Of a stretch of DNA of 56,573 nucleotides, positions 12,493-22,760 are shown piece by piece. A program made the position numbers and the translations under genes. The notes below the pieces were generated by a model. The model was not told where the DNA came from. It did no database searches and worked only from the letters and a program-made list of their open reading frames with translations. The DNA is taken from positions 1-56,573 of the forward strand of contig JAUCBJ010002845.1 of NCBI GenBank assembly GCA_032718475.1, written 5' to 3'. Position 1 is the stretch's first letter. Each line of letters begins with the position of its first letter. Source of the stretch: Nemertoderma westbladi (Eukaryota; Xenacoelomorpha; Nemertodermatida; Nemertodermatidae).

Positions 12493-13047
12493 GGGAGGGT
12501 TGTATGTATTGTATTGGGTAATAAGGTGTCAAGTGATTTTTGGGCCGTAATCAATGGTTGGGTCAGGGGTCACGGTAAAAGCTTAAATACATGTGTTTTG
12601 TATCTATTAATTCAGTACGGGAATTAACTTTCAGACTCTGGCATTTTATTGAAAAATTATTAGGGTGTAGGCCTACCGGACCGGGTTTTTATAGTTTTAT
12701 ATTTTATTCATTTTTACTGCCGTGCTATGCAATTTAATATAATAAATATGAACTAACTGCACTACGATTAAATAAATAGAATTATCTGCTGTACTTACTT
12801 TATCCTTTTATGATTCCATCATGGTAGCGGCGAGAGGTTAGACATCCCACATTCATCTACATTCCCCCCACCCCCCCCCCCCCCCCCTCCCATACACACT
12901 TCACACACCTCCGTTACACACAGCATACAAATTACCCCTTTGGAAGCTCAACCCCAGACAACCATCTTTCGGAAAGACTCTCTGAGCAGCCAGCGGGGCA
13001 CTAAAAAATATCGAAGGTGATTGAGGTTGTATTTGGAGGCTTTCACA
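12493..13047 (+). repeat. BEL-1 right LTR
   Basis: Second copy of the BEL-1 LTR, with a C-tract near 12864-12887. It joins directly to the RT fragment, so its 5' part may have been removed by the internal deletion. Confidence 0.75.
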
Positions 13048-13109
13048 GATTTCATCTGCTTTAAAACTAAATAATGAAATTATCCTAAGCTGTGCTTGTG
13101 CCATCGATG

Positions 13110-13375
13110 TTATAAGATAGGTATAACGTTCAGTTAGTTCAATATGAATATAAGTATAATATCAATATAATATAATTATAGTGCAACAAACCACCACACG
13201 TTCTGACTAACTTGCTGACCGCAGGACTACTCTACTGCACTACTCAGCTACTGCGTACCGGTACACTTCCCCGCCACCCTTAATTCCCCACAGTCTGGCA
13301 GTTATCCGGTCGTCTCAGCCCCTCAGTCCCCAGTCCCTCCGAACTTAGGTCCTTTCCCCCCCCCCCACTCATATA
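13110..13375 (-). repeat. Gypsy-1 3' LTR
   Basis: 266 bp, very similar to 17370-17635, with small indels such as one extra ATA and a different CAG/GACT segment near 13220. It is the downstream LTR because the element reads on the minus strand. Confidence 0.88.
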
Positions 13376-13399
13376 TCTCCCCCAGTTTCTGAAAAACTC

Positions 13400-14590
13400 C
13401 TATTCCGGTATATATCTATTTGGTTGTTTCAATTGACGGCCAGCTCGAGTTCTGTACGGTTCCGGGTCTGGAGTGTACTGAATAGTTTCAGTTTCAGATT
13501 CTTCTCTCTCATCACTCGAGATGTATAAGTTATTTATCTCAGATTCTTCATCACTCTCTGAATCACTTGTGTTAGATATGCTTACATTACATTCCACTTC
13601 CGCGGATTTCTTATCCATTTCAATTCTCCTAATGTCCTGTAGGTGGCGTCGAACCCCATTGATTATTACCGAACGATTATCTGGTACCGCTTCCACAGGG
13701 ACTGGTCCATTCCAGCGGTCAGTGCACCTACAGTGTTGTTTGTGCTTTGTATATACTAAATCTCCTACTTTCATGTTTTGGTCCACGGTTGGTTGTTTCA
13801 TTCTCTCTGTAATTCCTGGAAGTTTGGTAATGTACGTTTCCATGACCTTCTCTAATGGAGTCTTACCATCTTTTCCTACTGTTTGATTGTTCCAAAACGT
13901 TATTTGTTCACACGTTTTTTTTGACCTCGCTGCCCAACATTTAATCGTTCTAAGTATACGTTCTACTGCATTTCCCTTTGGCCGGTATGCACATGTTAGT
14001 ATTAGTGATATTTCCCATTTCTCAATAAATTTTTTAAACTCTTTGCTTTGAAAAGGATTGTTATCAGCTGTTATTTCTTCTGGTGGCCCCCATTCCGTGA
14101 ATAATCTTTGCAATTTGTTTATTGCAGTCTCTGCCGTCTTGTTTTTGACTCGATACCATATGGTAAAGTTTGTACAGCAATCTAATATGGATAAATATTT
14201 CAGTGTACCATTTTCAACGAAATCAACTGACAACCGTTGCCAGGCCCTTTTTGTTTTGGTTGTTCCTTTAGATACCTTTGTTGGTGTCGGATCGATACTA
14301 ACACATTCAATACATTTTGTACATACGTCCCTAAACACATCCTCCTCAATTCTTTCACTCCTTAGGACCTTGTTTTTACAGCACAGTTGCTGTAGTCTCT
14401 TAGCTCATACATGTGCAATTTCATGTATGACTTTTACTCGATTTCTAATTTCCTCAGCCCTTTGTTCCACATTATTTACTTTGATTGCATCCAGTACATT
14501 GGTTTCATTTCTCACTAAATCACTCTCAATTTGTTCTCCTGTACCAATGGCCACTATAATGGGCACCTTAGTGACTTCCGATTTAGCCAT
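13400..14590 (-). pseudogene. Gypsy-1 integrase
   Basis: The upstream segment (14590-14405) holds part of the zinc-binding region with HEIAHV, interrupted by a TGA codon; CTKC follows at 14319-14308. The main frame 14338-13400 (312 aa) has a DDE core: D in LSVDFVE, D in EEITADNN and E in GNAVERILRT. The C-terminal part VGDLVYTKHK resembles the chromatin- or DNA-binding tail. Integrase would join the cDNA to host DNA. The acidic tail (DSESDEESEINN) is unusual. The stop makes the protein non-functional as it stands. Confidence 0.8.
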
Positions 14591-14700
14591 GGCTTTGGAA
14601 TTCTTGTCAGCGAGTCTGCCAGATTCTTGGTTGATGGGATTAACTGAATTTCAACTTCTAACCCATATTCCTTAACTGTTTTTGGTATTAACTCTAATCG

Positions 14701-16533
14701 TCATTGAATAAGCATTTTGGATAATCCTTTTGTTCTCAGCCTATGCTCGTCCCTTAATAGTGACTTAATCCATCCATAGAGAGTGGCTGAATCTGTGAAA
14801 ACTTTGAGTTTCTTTATGTCCCATTCTATTGACATATTTATGCCCTGTATAATTGCTGCGAGCTCTGCTGAGTTTATGTGTTCAGGGTCATCATCCCACC
14901 TCAGCCATGCTCCATCCTCCACCGTCTTTCCCCTGATTCTTATTAGTGCCCCAGTAGCAATGTCTGATGCATCCGCCCAGACCTCACCCTCTCCTGCATT
15001 CGAAACCGGCCAGTCTCCCTTAACAGGATCTTCTCGCTGTATGCGCTCAATTATTTCTACTAGTTTTTCTCTAACTGAGGGATCTATTTGTTTGTCCATT
15101 GGAACATCTGCTGCCTCTCTTTGCAACCAACTTAGCGCAATGTGCAGCCAACCAGCAACTAGATAGTTCCCACGAATCTGACCAACATAGGACAGCAATT
15201 GTCTGTGTGTTAGTTGTAGTTCTATTTTCTCTGGGTTGGGGATTTTTGCGTCAAGCCGCCACTTTCCATCTTTCACGTATATTCCGAGCACTCTAGCTCC
15301 ATCACTTACCATAGTTGGGGGTTTCGATAAGAGACCATACTTACTCAGGTGCTCTATCACAGTTTTTGTTGTGACTCCTTTAGACAGGTCAATATATATG
15401 TCATCTTGGAAAGGACTCGTTGCGTTTTTTATCTGTTCATTCTGCTGCGATGTTGTCGCCACTATGTTGTCTAATATCTTAGGTGCTGGCCCTAGTCCAA
15501 ACCCTAATCGTGTCATTGCATTTCGTTTCCCCCGATAAATAACTGTCTGATATGGGTGCAGATGTTTGGCTACTCGCACCTGCATGTAGGCCCATTTTAA
15601 ATCTATAACTGCCGTGCTATCCCCCATTCGCGCCCACTGTCTTAATTTCTCTGTACTCGCAGCTGCATCAGCACCTGGTTGCTTAACTATATTGTCATTT
15701 AACTCCCTAAAATCCATTATTGGTCGAACACGGTCCTTGCGTTCCTCATACTTTCCCATTAGGGGAATCAGTCCCTTGCAGTCCTCTGGGTACTCTACCA
15801 ACCACCAGTTTTCAATCCATTCATTCACACCCTGTTCATACTTCGCTCTGTATTCGGGAGGAATCCGATATTCAGTAACTCGGTTATATAGGCACTCAAG
15901 ACCTGAACCTTTTTCGAATTTGTATTCAACTTCCCAATATTTTCCATTGAAATTTGCATGGAAGTCGGACTTTTCTATCTTTAATGTATTTTCCCCCTTG
16001 TCCCCGCTCAATTGTCCACTAAAACTAGCTGCAGAGAGAATAATGTCACCCCCATTGTTTAGGTAAGCTTCTGTTAATCCATTTTTGTTACACTGAATTG
16101 TCATTCTTAGTCCTTTTATTAGATCCCAGCCAATTATTAAATCCAAATCACCAACAAGGCGATCAACTACCGTGAACTCCCATTCAAATTCCTCAGTTCC
16201 ACTCACCTTAATTGTAGTTAGAAATTTCCCACTTGTAACAGCTTTCGTCTCATTCAACATTATGATTGGTTCGTCGTTGGATTCTTCTACCAGTTTGCCG
16301 TTAATTTGGTTTGTTAATTGCTTCGATATTACTCCTCCACTGCTTCTTGTATCCAATAATGCGATTCCCATTCTCCCCCCGCAGCAAACATTAATAATAG
16401 GTAAATCGCCTAGTTTTCTATAACAGGGGAAACGCCCACTGGTGCATATAGCGCTTCCCCTCACTCGTTTCCAGATGCCATGGTTGCTACGCATCCCCTT
16501 ACCAAGTGATCGGTACCCCCGCATCTGTAGCAC
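14701..16533 (-). pseudogene. Gypsy-1 pol: protease, reverse transcriptase, RNase H
   Basis: One 610-aa frame that overlaps the end of gag by 73 bp in the -1 frame, the usual gag-pol arrangement. Protease has ALLDTRSSGGVIS, where the active-site DTG reads DTR, so it should be inactive. RT has RPIMDFRELNDNIV, AVIDLKWAYMQV and the catalytic FQDDIYID in place of YxDD. RNase H follows with VWADAS, SAELAA and FTDSATLYGW. The frame ends at 14701 and homology continues in another frame (LADSLTRIPKPW near 14600), showing a frameshift. LTR-retrotransposon pol of the Ty3/gypsy type. Confidence 0.85.
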
Positions 16534-17337
16534 CCAGTCATTCTGTTCACACTCCCACTCCCAGCTGGTTTGCTTTGCGTATACATAGTCACATTATTCC
16601 CGTCTCCCCGTCCTTGGTGACCTTGTGCTGGTACCGGTACCATACAATTTCTTGCTATGTGGTCCAATGCACCACTTCGGAAGCATCCCCTGTTCCGCCC
16701 ACTAAATCCGATCGGAATCCCATTCCCCATACCGGTATTTGCTCCCCTCCCCATACCACAGCCTCCACCCCGTCGATAACCCCAAGCTCCCGCTGCTCCC
16801 ACACAAACATTCTCCAACTTGCTGCTCTGATCAGATAGCAATCGCTGCGCTTGAACTAGTAGCTGATCCAGATCCAATTCTTTAACCGTTAATGCTTTCG
16901 TCTCTCCCTGAATATCATCCGGTAGTCCACTCACATACTGAGAGGCCAGCATCGCTTCAGCGCAGTCACTCTCCACATCCTCTGTAATTAGCGAAAACAG
17001 TCGTCTTAAGTCTGCAAGAAATGTATCTACTGGTTCACCCACCCGCAGTTGACGGCGTTTAAACTGATCATAGGCTGCATTCGGATTAATGGCAAATGCC
17101 TTAATTATAACTTTTTTTTACATCATCATAGTTTGCTTTTCTATCATCGGGAAGTTGATTCACCACTGCGAACGCCAGTCCCTCAAACGAAAGGCGGACA
17201 TACGTCACCCTTGACGCTTCTGTCAGTTTAGCCTCAGTTTTTAGAATATCGTAGGTGTCTTCGAATATTCGGAACCACACATAAGGATCTGTACTGCCGT
17301 CGTATTTCTTTACATAGTCCGATAATTTTGGTGCCAT
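16461..17337 (-). pseudogene. Gypsy-1 gag
   Basis: Starts at 17337 with MAPKLSDYVKKYDGSTDP, a typical gypsy gag opening; it shifts frame near 17100 at an A-run (T-run on the plus strand) and continues at 17042-16461. The C-terminal half has two zinc-knuckle-like motifs, CFRSGALDHIARNC (second Cys replaced by Ser) and CYRCGGTDHLVRGC (intact CCHC). It would form the particle and bind RNA. The frameshift at 17100 breaks it. Confidence 0.8.
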
Positions 17338-17369
17338 TTTAGTTCTATATTTGTTGATGCCCGGTTAGC

Positions 17370-17635
17370 TTATAAGATAGGTATAACGTTCAGTTAGTTC
17401 AATATGAATAAGTATAATATCAATATAATATAATTATAGTGCAATAGACCACCACACGTTCTGACTTACTTGCTGACTGAACGACTACTCTACTGCACTA
17501 CTCAGCTACTGCGTACCGGTACACTTCCCCGCCACCCTTAATTCCCCAGTCTGCAGTCTGGCAGTTATCCGGTCGTCTCAGCCCCTCAGTCCCCAGTCCC
17601 TCCGAACTTAGGTCCTTTCTCCCCCCACTCATATA
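17370..17635 (-). repeat. Gypsy-1 5' LTR
   Basis: 266 bp; partner of 13110-13375. The coding start of gag is 33 bp downstream on the minus strand. Confidence 0.88.
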
Positions 17636-17910
17636 GATGTAACATGTCTGTTGCATATTGTCAGTGTGATCTCTACGGATGAACTTCTGAAAGTCTCGAA
17701 TGCCAACATTTTCTGTTCCAAAATCCCCACGAACAATCCGCACATTGTTCGTGGATACGAACAATGTTCTCTTGTTCTCAGTTATCGCTTCGAGGAAGTA
17801 GCCCCCGATAAATTTACTTGTCATTGTTAGTGTTATACACGTTCAACCAAATCATTTTCCGGGAATATCCATCAATGCACCCACTGGTTTCATTAGGGAT
17901 GTTACGCATT
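17636..17910 (-). pseudogene. integrase-core-domain gene remnant, split by Gypsy-1
   Basis: On the minus strand the region reads GCIDGYSRKMIWL, then after a frameshift near 17828 FIGGYFLEAITEN, then VRGDFGTENVGIRDFQKF. These strings match the rve-like integrase core family common in marine animal genomes (IDGySR..lWL, then DcGTEN). Removing Gypsy-1 and one GATG copy lets the frame continue at 13105 into GTSTA, the position where this family usually has a G-S-TANQR-type motif, and then it hits a stop. Asp of IDG and of GDFGTEN would be catalytic. It may be the decayed transposase of the surrounding inverted-terminal element, which is inference. Confidence 0.6.
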
Positions 17911-18445
17911 ACTTATTCGAATTAATTTTATTAAGAACGAGCGTAAGCGACTGAGTGAAATATGAAACGAGAGCCTGAAAGTGAAATACGGGTACGTACT
18001 TTATTTAAATCGAATATTGTGGCTGAGTCACAATATTGTACAATACTCTAAATAGTAGGACCTATCTCACCTCCCCCCAAAACCTGAGATTTCGACTACA
18101 GCTGTTCGATACAATAGTGAGATGGGAATGTTGCTTAGCAACACAGCAACAACACCTGACACTATAATCAGCTTATCTAACAGCGCTGACCGTAGATAAT
18201 ACAGCTATTTACTGAATAAGTTAAAGTAAAATTAATATGTTAAAGATATTATAATTTGCTACAATATGTCGGTTGTATTGTCGGCCTAAGTTAAAGTACG
18301 TCGATATTAACAGAGCGCGTTCAGCCATTGATAATAATATTTTCAACCAATAATGCCATCAACAAATGCTGTAGATTGAATTGAAAATCCCGCTAAAAAG
18401 GTTGTACTTTTATTACCAGTATTATTTAGCCAATCAAAGTAAAGT
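17911..18445. other. interior of inverted-terminal element, no gene seen
   Basis: AT-rich sequence with a 9-bp-stem hairpin near 18016 (AATATTGTG and CACAATATT around TGAGT). No coding signal found. Confidence 0.5.
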
Positions 18446-18869
18446 TAGTAAGTCGTTCGCACGAGTTAGTAAGTCGTTCGCACGAGTTAGTTAAGTCGTT
18501 CGCACGACTTAGTAAGTCGTTCGCACGACTTAGTAAGTCGTTCGCACGACTTAGTAAGTCGTTCGCACGACTTAGTAAGTCGTTCGCACGACTTAGTAAG
18601 TCGTTCGCACGACTTAGTAAGTCGTTCGCACGACTTAGTATGTCGTTCGCACGAGTTAGTTAAGTCGTTCGCACGACTTAGTAAGTCGTTCGCACGACTT
18701 AGTAAGTCGTTCGCACGACTTAGTAAGTCGTTCGCACGAGTTAGTTAAGTCGTTCGCACGACTTAGTATGTCGTTCGCACGACTTAGTAAGTCGTTCGCA
18801 CGACTTAGTATGTCGTTCGCACGACTTAGTAAGTCGTTCGCACGACATACTAAGTCGTTCGCACGAGTT
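18446..18869 (-). repeat. right subterminal array of 21-bp palindromic units
   Basis: About 20 tight tandem copies of AAGTCGTTCGCACGACTT plus AGT. Each unit is itself an inverted repeat (AAGTCGT and ACGACTT around TCGC). It is inverted relative to 8255-8571 and better preserved. Confidence 0.93.
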
Positions 18870-18930
18870 AGCGAAAAAAAAATATTTTTTTTTCTCATGT
18901 CCCTTTAGGGGCTCCGTACTGTAAGATATT

Positions 18931-19409
18931 CCCGAAAAGACGTAAATTTAAAGAAGTAAATACATGGTCTGGTCCCTGAGGGTAGGTAGTTCGTTATAGC
19001 TGGGAAATTGGTGCTACACCAGGCACCATGGTAGTACCCGGTGCCTTGTCAATCAATGCTGAGAGCTACGCTATTACAGTACCTGATGCGGGATAATCCA
19101 TAGTGCCTCGTAAACAAGATTTACTGCAATTGTAAATATTGTGAAAAAACGAACGAACCTATTATGGACTAAATATTGCTGACCAAACACATGTAAGTCA
19201 AGTCCAAACCTTTAACGTGCGTGTTCCAACAATGTTAAAAAGTTCTAGTAACATGGAGCCAGTAACACAAAAACAACACAGTAACATAAAGTATGTACCA
19301 TACTCTCCCTGGAGTTCCAGGTGCTGGAAGCCCATTATATAGTGGGGCTTGCTGTGGTATGACAAACACTTATTTTATTTTATATTTATTTTTTTATTCT
19401 CTCACTCAG
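18931..19409. other. end of intron 2
   Basis: Intronic sequence ending in a pyrimidine-rich tract and the acceptor CTCACTCAG at 19401-19409. Nothing else recognised. Confidence 0.6.
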
Positions 19410-19560
19410 GTCGGGTATACAAGTCCTGTAATGCCCCGGAATACAAAGTAGATGCCGATTCAGATCGAAGATGCAACGTTCCTGATTTGGGAGTTGATGG
19501 ATTCAATAATATCGCCAGATCGATCATCGTAACTGGGATATTCCCATGGCATGTCTATAG
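19410..19560 (+). CDS. exon 3: rest of Greek key 3 and start of Greek key 4
   Basis: The acceptor CAG at 19407-19409 joins in phase 1 to give G135 and then RVYKSCNAPEYKVD. Residues 128-178 complete Greek key 3, ending FNNIARSIIVTG, with an insertion of two cysteines (C141, C156) not usual in lens crystallins and suggesting a disulfide in an extracellular protein. PWHVY (180-184) opens key 4. The donor at 19561 is TATAG/GTAAAG in phase 2. Reading through adds one Arg and stops. The donor region is copied twice more downstream (19610 and 19709). Confidence 0.85.
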
Positions 19561-19735
19561 GTAAAGCAAACATTAAACCGGATAGGGGTGGGGGTGGGTA
19601 GGTCTATAGGTATAGTAAACATTAACCGGATAGGGGTGGGAATGGGGGGTGGGGGGGGGGGGGGGGGTAGGGGGGGGGGGGGGGTTGGGGGGGGGGGGGG
19701 GTCTATAGGTAAAGTATACATAAATATGGTTTTTT
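19551..19735. repeat. G-rich minisatellite duplicating the exon 3 donor
   Basis: Three copies of GTCTATAGGTAWAG followed by an ACATTAAACCGGATAGGGG-type segment (second copy shorter, third truncated). They are separated by long G runs at about 19636-19700. The first copy is the real exon-intron junction. Confidence 0.85.
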
Positions 19736-20150
19736 ATTTTTTCGACGCAATCATCCCTCTCTAGGGGAAATTCGTCGCAAATACAAGCTGATTACTCCCA
19801 AAAATAAAACTGTAACCTGTCTGTTCTATTGTGTTTAGTTTATTGTTTTGGTTAAAATAACGTGCCACCATAACCTGTTCATTTAACAAATTTATAATTT
19901 TAAATTGATACGAAATATTAATTCGCCGAGATGGTATTTTCGTCCAGTTCCTCCCACCCCCTGTCGGTCTCCATTAAACATATAATTTCACAATAATTTG
20001 TAATATATTAAACGTATAATTTCACAATAATTTATGGTATGGTTGAGCATGTGGACGTCTACCTGTGATCATTGATCCGGAAGTCAGGTGAGGATCTTCG
20101 ACTACGTAAGGTAGGGCATGGGCAGAATTGAATGGGTTTTCTAGGATTGG
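19736..20150. other. intron 3 sequence, small direct repeat
   Basis: AT-rich. A roughly 35-bp direct repeat (TATAATTTCACAATAATTT) occurs at about 19980 and 20012. No gene. Confidence 0.6.
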
Positions 20151-20390
20151 AATTCACACAGAATACATCGGAAACTTAAGGTCTGGTTATCTAAAGCAGC
20201 AGTAGTACCAGTACTCCTCTACGGGAGTCCATGCTGGGCTCTAACTGCTGAGGACACCAAATCTCTGGATGGTACATTTACAGGAATGCTACATCCCTAC
20301 ATCGGGTTCACTGTTTCAAGTACAATGCACATATCTCCAACTAGGAACTATATAACATTGGAGTTGTCTCATTGGTTCCCCCAAGCTTGA
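20151..20390 (+). pseudogene. LINE reverse transcriptase C-terminal fragment
   Basis: An open frame without start reads KLKVWLSKAAVVPVLLYGSP, CWALTAEDTKSLDGTFTGML, which is the region just after the RT domain of non-LTR retrotransposons (typically K..vl..llYGsE.W.l...d...LD...rrmLR). Sequence beyond about 20310 is decayed and stops at 20388-20390. 5'-truncated LINE relic in intron 3. Confidence 0.75.
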
Positions 20391-21856
20391 AGCTTGACAT
20401 TGAACAAAGCCTCCTCCGGTTCGTATGACATTGTTTTAGCCACGAGGACCAGCCTGAGCACAATCATTTGCTTTGACAGCCCCATGGAAAAAATAAACAT
20501 GGTGGACAGCACCACCCACGACTTTCTTGAAATGTCTCTTAAAAGACAGACACTGGCCTTGAAGATGCGGATAATCTCGTGAAAGACTTGATGGATTGGG
20601 AGTTTTGGCAGTGCAACTTTGTTGAAAAGCCGGCATGGCATTCTTAATGCACACTGCATTGGGCTTGCCAATTGTGGATTGCATTGTGGTGGCAAAATAC
20701 TTTTGATAAGCCACTATAGCATCTCAATCTGCAGTTTCAATGCAGCAGGCCGATTTTTAGTAGTAATTAGGAGCCCGCTTGACAGCGGGATACTTACTGT
20801 AAGAATCTCAGGGATACTCTCTGTAAAAATCTCAGGATACATTACACTGACTGACATACTGACTGACATACTGACTGATAATTATCTAGGTTAAGGCACT
20901 TCCTGCATGGCGATTTTGATGAAATTTTGCAAGTACATTGCTTTGGTGGTTCATAATCGCGTTACAAAATTTCAGATCGATTCTATGTGTGGTATTCGAT
21001 ATATTTAGATTTTTGACATTGTTTTGTCGCGAAATTAAAAGCAATGGCAAAATAACAGCTGGTGTTCATGATGAAATATGGCTTAATATGTTATACACAG
21101 TCATAGAAAAACGTGTTGGTTGCCAAGTCACACAAGCTGTTGGTTTCTAATGTATTACCCCATAAGCTGATTGCTCTCCCAGTGCTTCCTAAGGGTATAT
21201 CTACAATAAGGTTACTCACTCTGCTATGTTGAGGGGTGGATCAGGATAATTAATTTTAGTTACACAAAGCAGTGTGTTGTGTCCTATTGCAGTCGATACT
21301 CACTGTGGATTGTCAAATGTTTTGTCTGGGAAGAGATATTCCGCTTGACGACGGGGTAATACCTATAGAAGGAAACTAAATTTGTTATTTGGCTCTATTC
21401 GTTGTTATTTATCTGGTTGTGCATCATGGGCATTTTTTATAAATATTCGGTAATCGTATCTTATATCTTGTAAACATGCTTGATAATGAAATTATTTGCT
21501 TCATATTATATTTTTGTTAGTGGTAGCTAAGTTGCATTTTTTATTATGTGGGGCGAGCCACAAAGTCAGCTAGCCTCACGCCTTGCAGTTTAGACAATTT
21601 TAGTTTACTTACTGCTGACTGACAGTTCTTTGTAATAGTCTTGGCTAGGATTTTTCCCCCGGGCTCCTTCCAGCCAGCTTGCTGGCTTTCTAGTAGTAGT
21701 ATTATCCAATTAGAATTAGCTCAATCTTACACCACTCCTATCTGTGTCATGAAAAATTTTCCTTAAATGTCTTACGTCAAAAGATGCTGACACAATCTCT
21801 TATCTAAGAGAACAACTATCCCATTCAACTAACCAACTCAAGTCATCGCATTATAA
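20391..21856. other. intron 3 sequence without recognised gene
   Basis: Contains a short tandem run of ACTGACTGACAT-type repeats at about 20836-20880. Minus-strand open frames at 20369-20714 match nothing I recognise. Otherwise unremarkable. Confidence 0.5.
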
Positions 21857-22030
21857 CTCATCTCATGCTCCTCAGTGCACGAGGCAGCATTGGATTTATT
21901 TGGGCTTGTCAATAGCCTTCAAGATCAGTCACTGATTGAAGCACGCCAAGAGCGACTGAGAAAGACCACCACTGATTCTGTAGACGCTATCTCCTATTCA
22001 CAACTAAAGCAAGACCTTATCTCATCATAA
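21857..22030 (+). CDS. exon-like open frame, unidentified
   Basis: A 57-codon open stretch without a start codon, ending in TAA at 22028-22030. It follows a pyrimidine-rich CTCCTCAG at 21867-21875 that could be a splice acceptor, after which it reads HEAALDLFGLVNSLQDQSLI in hydrophilic, protein-like fashion. It does not fit the crystallin/CUB gene. It may be a relic exon of a transposon or nothing at all. Confidence 0.2.
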   Translation, partial: LISCSSVHEAALDLFGLVNSLQDQSLIEARQERLRKTTTDSVDAISYSQLKQDLISS

Positions 22031-22637
22031 TAATGATCCAATATTATGAAAGAACCAATATATGATGCGGTTTATGAATTTAATACAAAAAACCGCATCA
22101 AAATTGGATAACTGTATGAAATCTGGTGTTTTCGGCTTTACCTCTCAAACTGCAAAAATACAGTTAACTGAGTGCATAATATGACAACCGCGTTTTATGA
22201 GTATTTTTAGGCAGATGGCAACGTAATAGAGTACTTTTCGAAGCAAAACAATCATATTTTCTAATGAATTCATTTGCTGTCAATTAAAACAACGTTGTGC
22301 AAATGCATTCAAATCACATACAGTATATTTCAGTAAATATACTCAAAATTTTTTAATTCCTATTTTTATTAGCTTATTCATACTCTGAATAATATTTGTA
22401 GGCCTGCCATTAACTCCTTCCTGGCTGGAGCGTACTGCAAAGCTCCCATATGCCACGGCCTAGACCGTACATGGTACGCTACTACAGTATTTATCAACGG
22501 TTTTTGGGTGCACTACAGTTTCCTGGTCTAATCTGGCTATCTAATCTGTATTACATTAGGACTACAGCGCACTTAAACGGTAATTTTACATGAGCCTAAA
22601 ATAATATTGAACTGCCTGGAGGTAATAATACGGTGTT
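22031..22637. other. intron 3 sequence, nothing recognised
   Basis: AT-rich, no open frame or repeat of note. Confidence 0.5.
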
Positions 22638-22760
22638 CGGACACTCCCCCCCCCCGGACACTTCCCCCCGGACAGTTCCCCCCCGCTCAAGTAGGACACT
22701 CCCCCCCGGACACTTCCCCCCAGACACTCCCCCCCCCGGACACTCCCCCCCCCCCGACTG
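22638..22760. repeat. C-rich minisatellite
   Basis: About six copies of a 16-20 bp unit, GGACACTTCCCCCC or GGACACTCCCCCCC. Open frames here in several phases are Pro- or Gly-rich artefacts. Confidence 0.9.

Larger units (their letters stand above)
9084..13047 (+). mobile_element. BEL-1: BEL/Pao LTR retrotransposon, internally deleted
   Basis: Direct repeats at 9084-10214 and 12493-13047 are LTR copies; both end in GGCTTTCACA. Between them is a gag with DUF1759-type sequence, then a short BEL-type reverse transcriptase start that runs straight into the right LTR. The right copy lacks about 580 bp present in the left copy (9590-10167). The left LTR may start further left, near 8640, if the deletion also removed the start of the right LTR. 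Protease, most of RT, RNase H and integrase are missing. Insertion is inside the inverted-terminal element; 13048 onward is host sequence of that element. The target duplication was not found. Confidence 0.8.
13110..17635 (-). mobile_element. Gypsy-1: Ty3/gypsy LTR retrotransposon, minus strand
   Basis: A 4.5-kb element with 266-bp LTRs at 13110-13375 and 17370-17635, flanked by the 4-bp target duplication GATG (13106-13109 and 17636-17639). On the minus strand it encodes gag, protease, RT, RNase H and integrase, in Ty3/gypsy order. LTR ends read TATATGAG and CTTATAA on the coding strand and lack the usual TG/CA. Several frameshifts and a stop at about 14404 make it defective, but it keeps the fullest pol in the window. 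It inserted into an integrase-core gene remnant. Confidence 0.88.
8200..18930. mobile_element. 10.7-kb element with inverted termini and palindromic subterminal arrays, carrying nested insertions
   Basis: The left end at 8210 and the right end at 18918 are inverted copies: TAC, then GGAGCCCCTAAAGGGACAT, then an A/T run, then CTAACTCGTGCGAACGAC leading into a 21-bp tandem array. Weaker similarity (GGGATAT and GGGAATATC) continues about 12-20 bp outside, so the true ends may be near 8197 and 18938; I see no clear target duplication. The interior holds BEL-1, Gypsy-1 and remnants of an integrase-core gene on the minus strand. Inverted ends plus that remnant suggest a cut-and-paste DNA element of an unrecognised family that was later bombarded by LTR elements. 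Alternatively, two short foldback-type elements could flank the block by chance. Confidence 0.65.

Noticed and set aside
18446-18869. Regular palindromic repeats resembling a CRISPR array
   Set aside because: Units are contiguous without unique spacers, there are no cas genes, and the context is eukaryotic.
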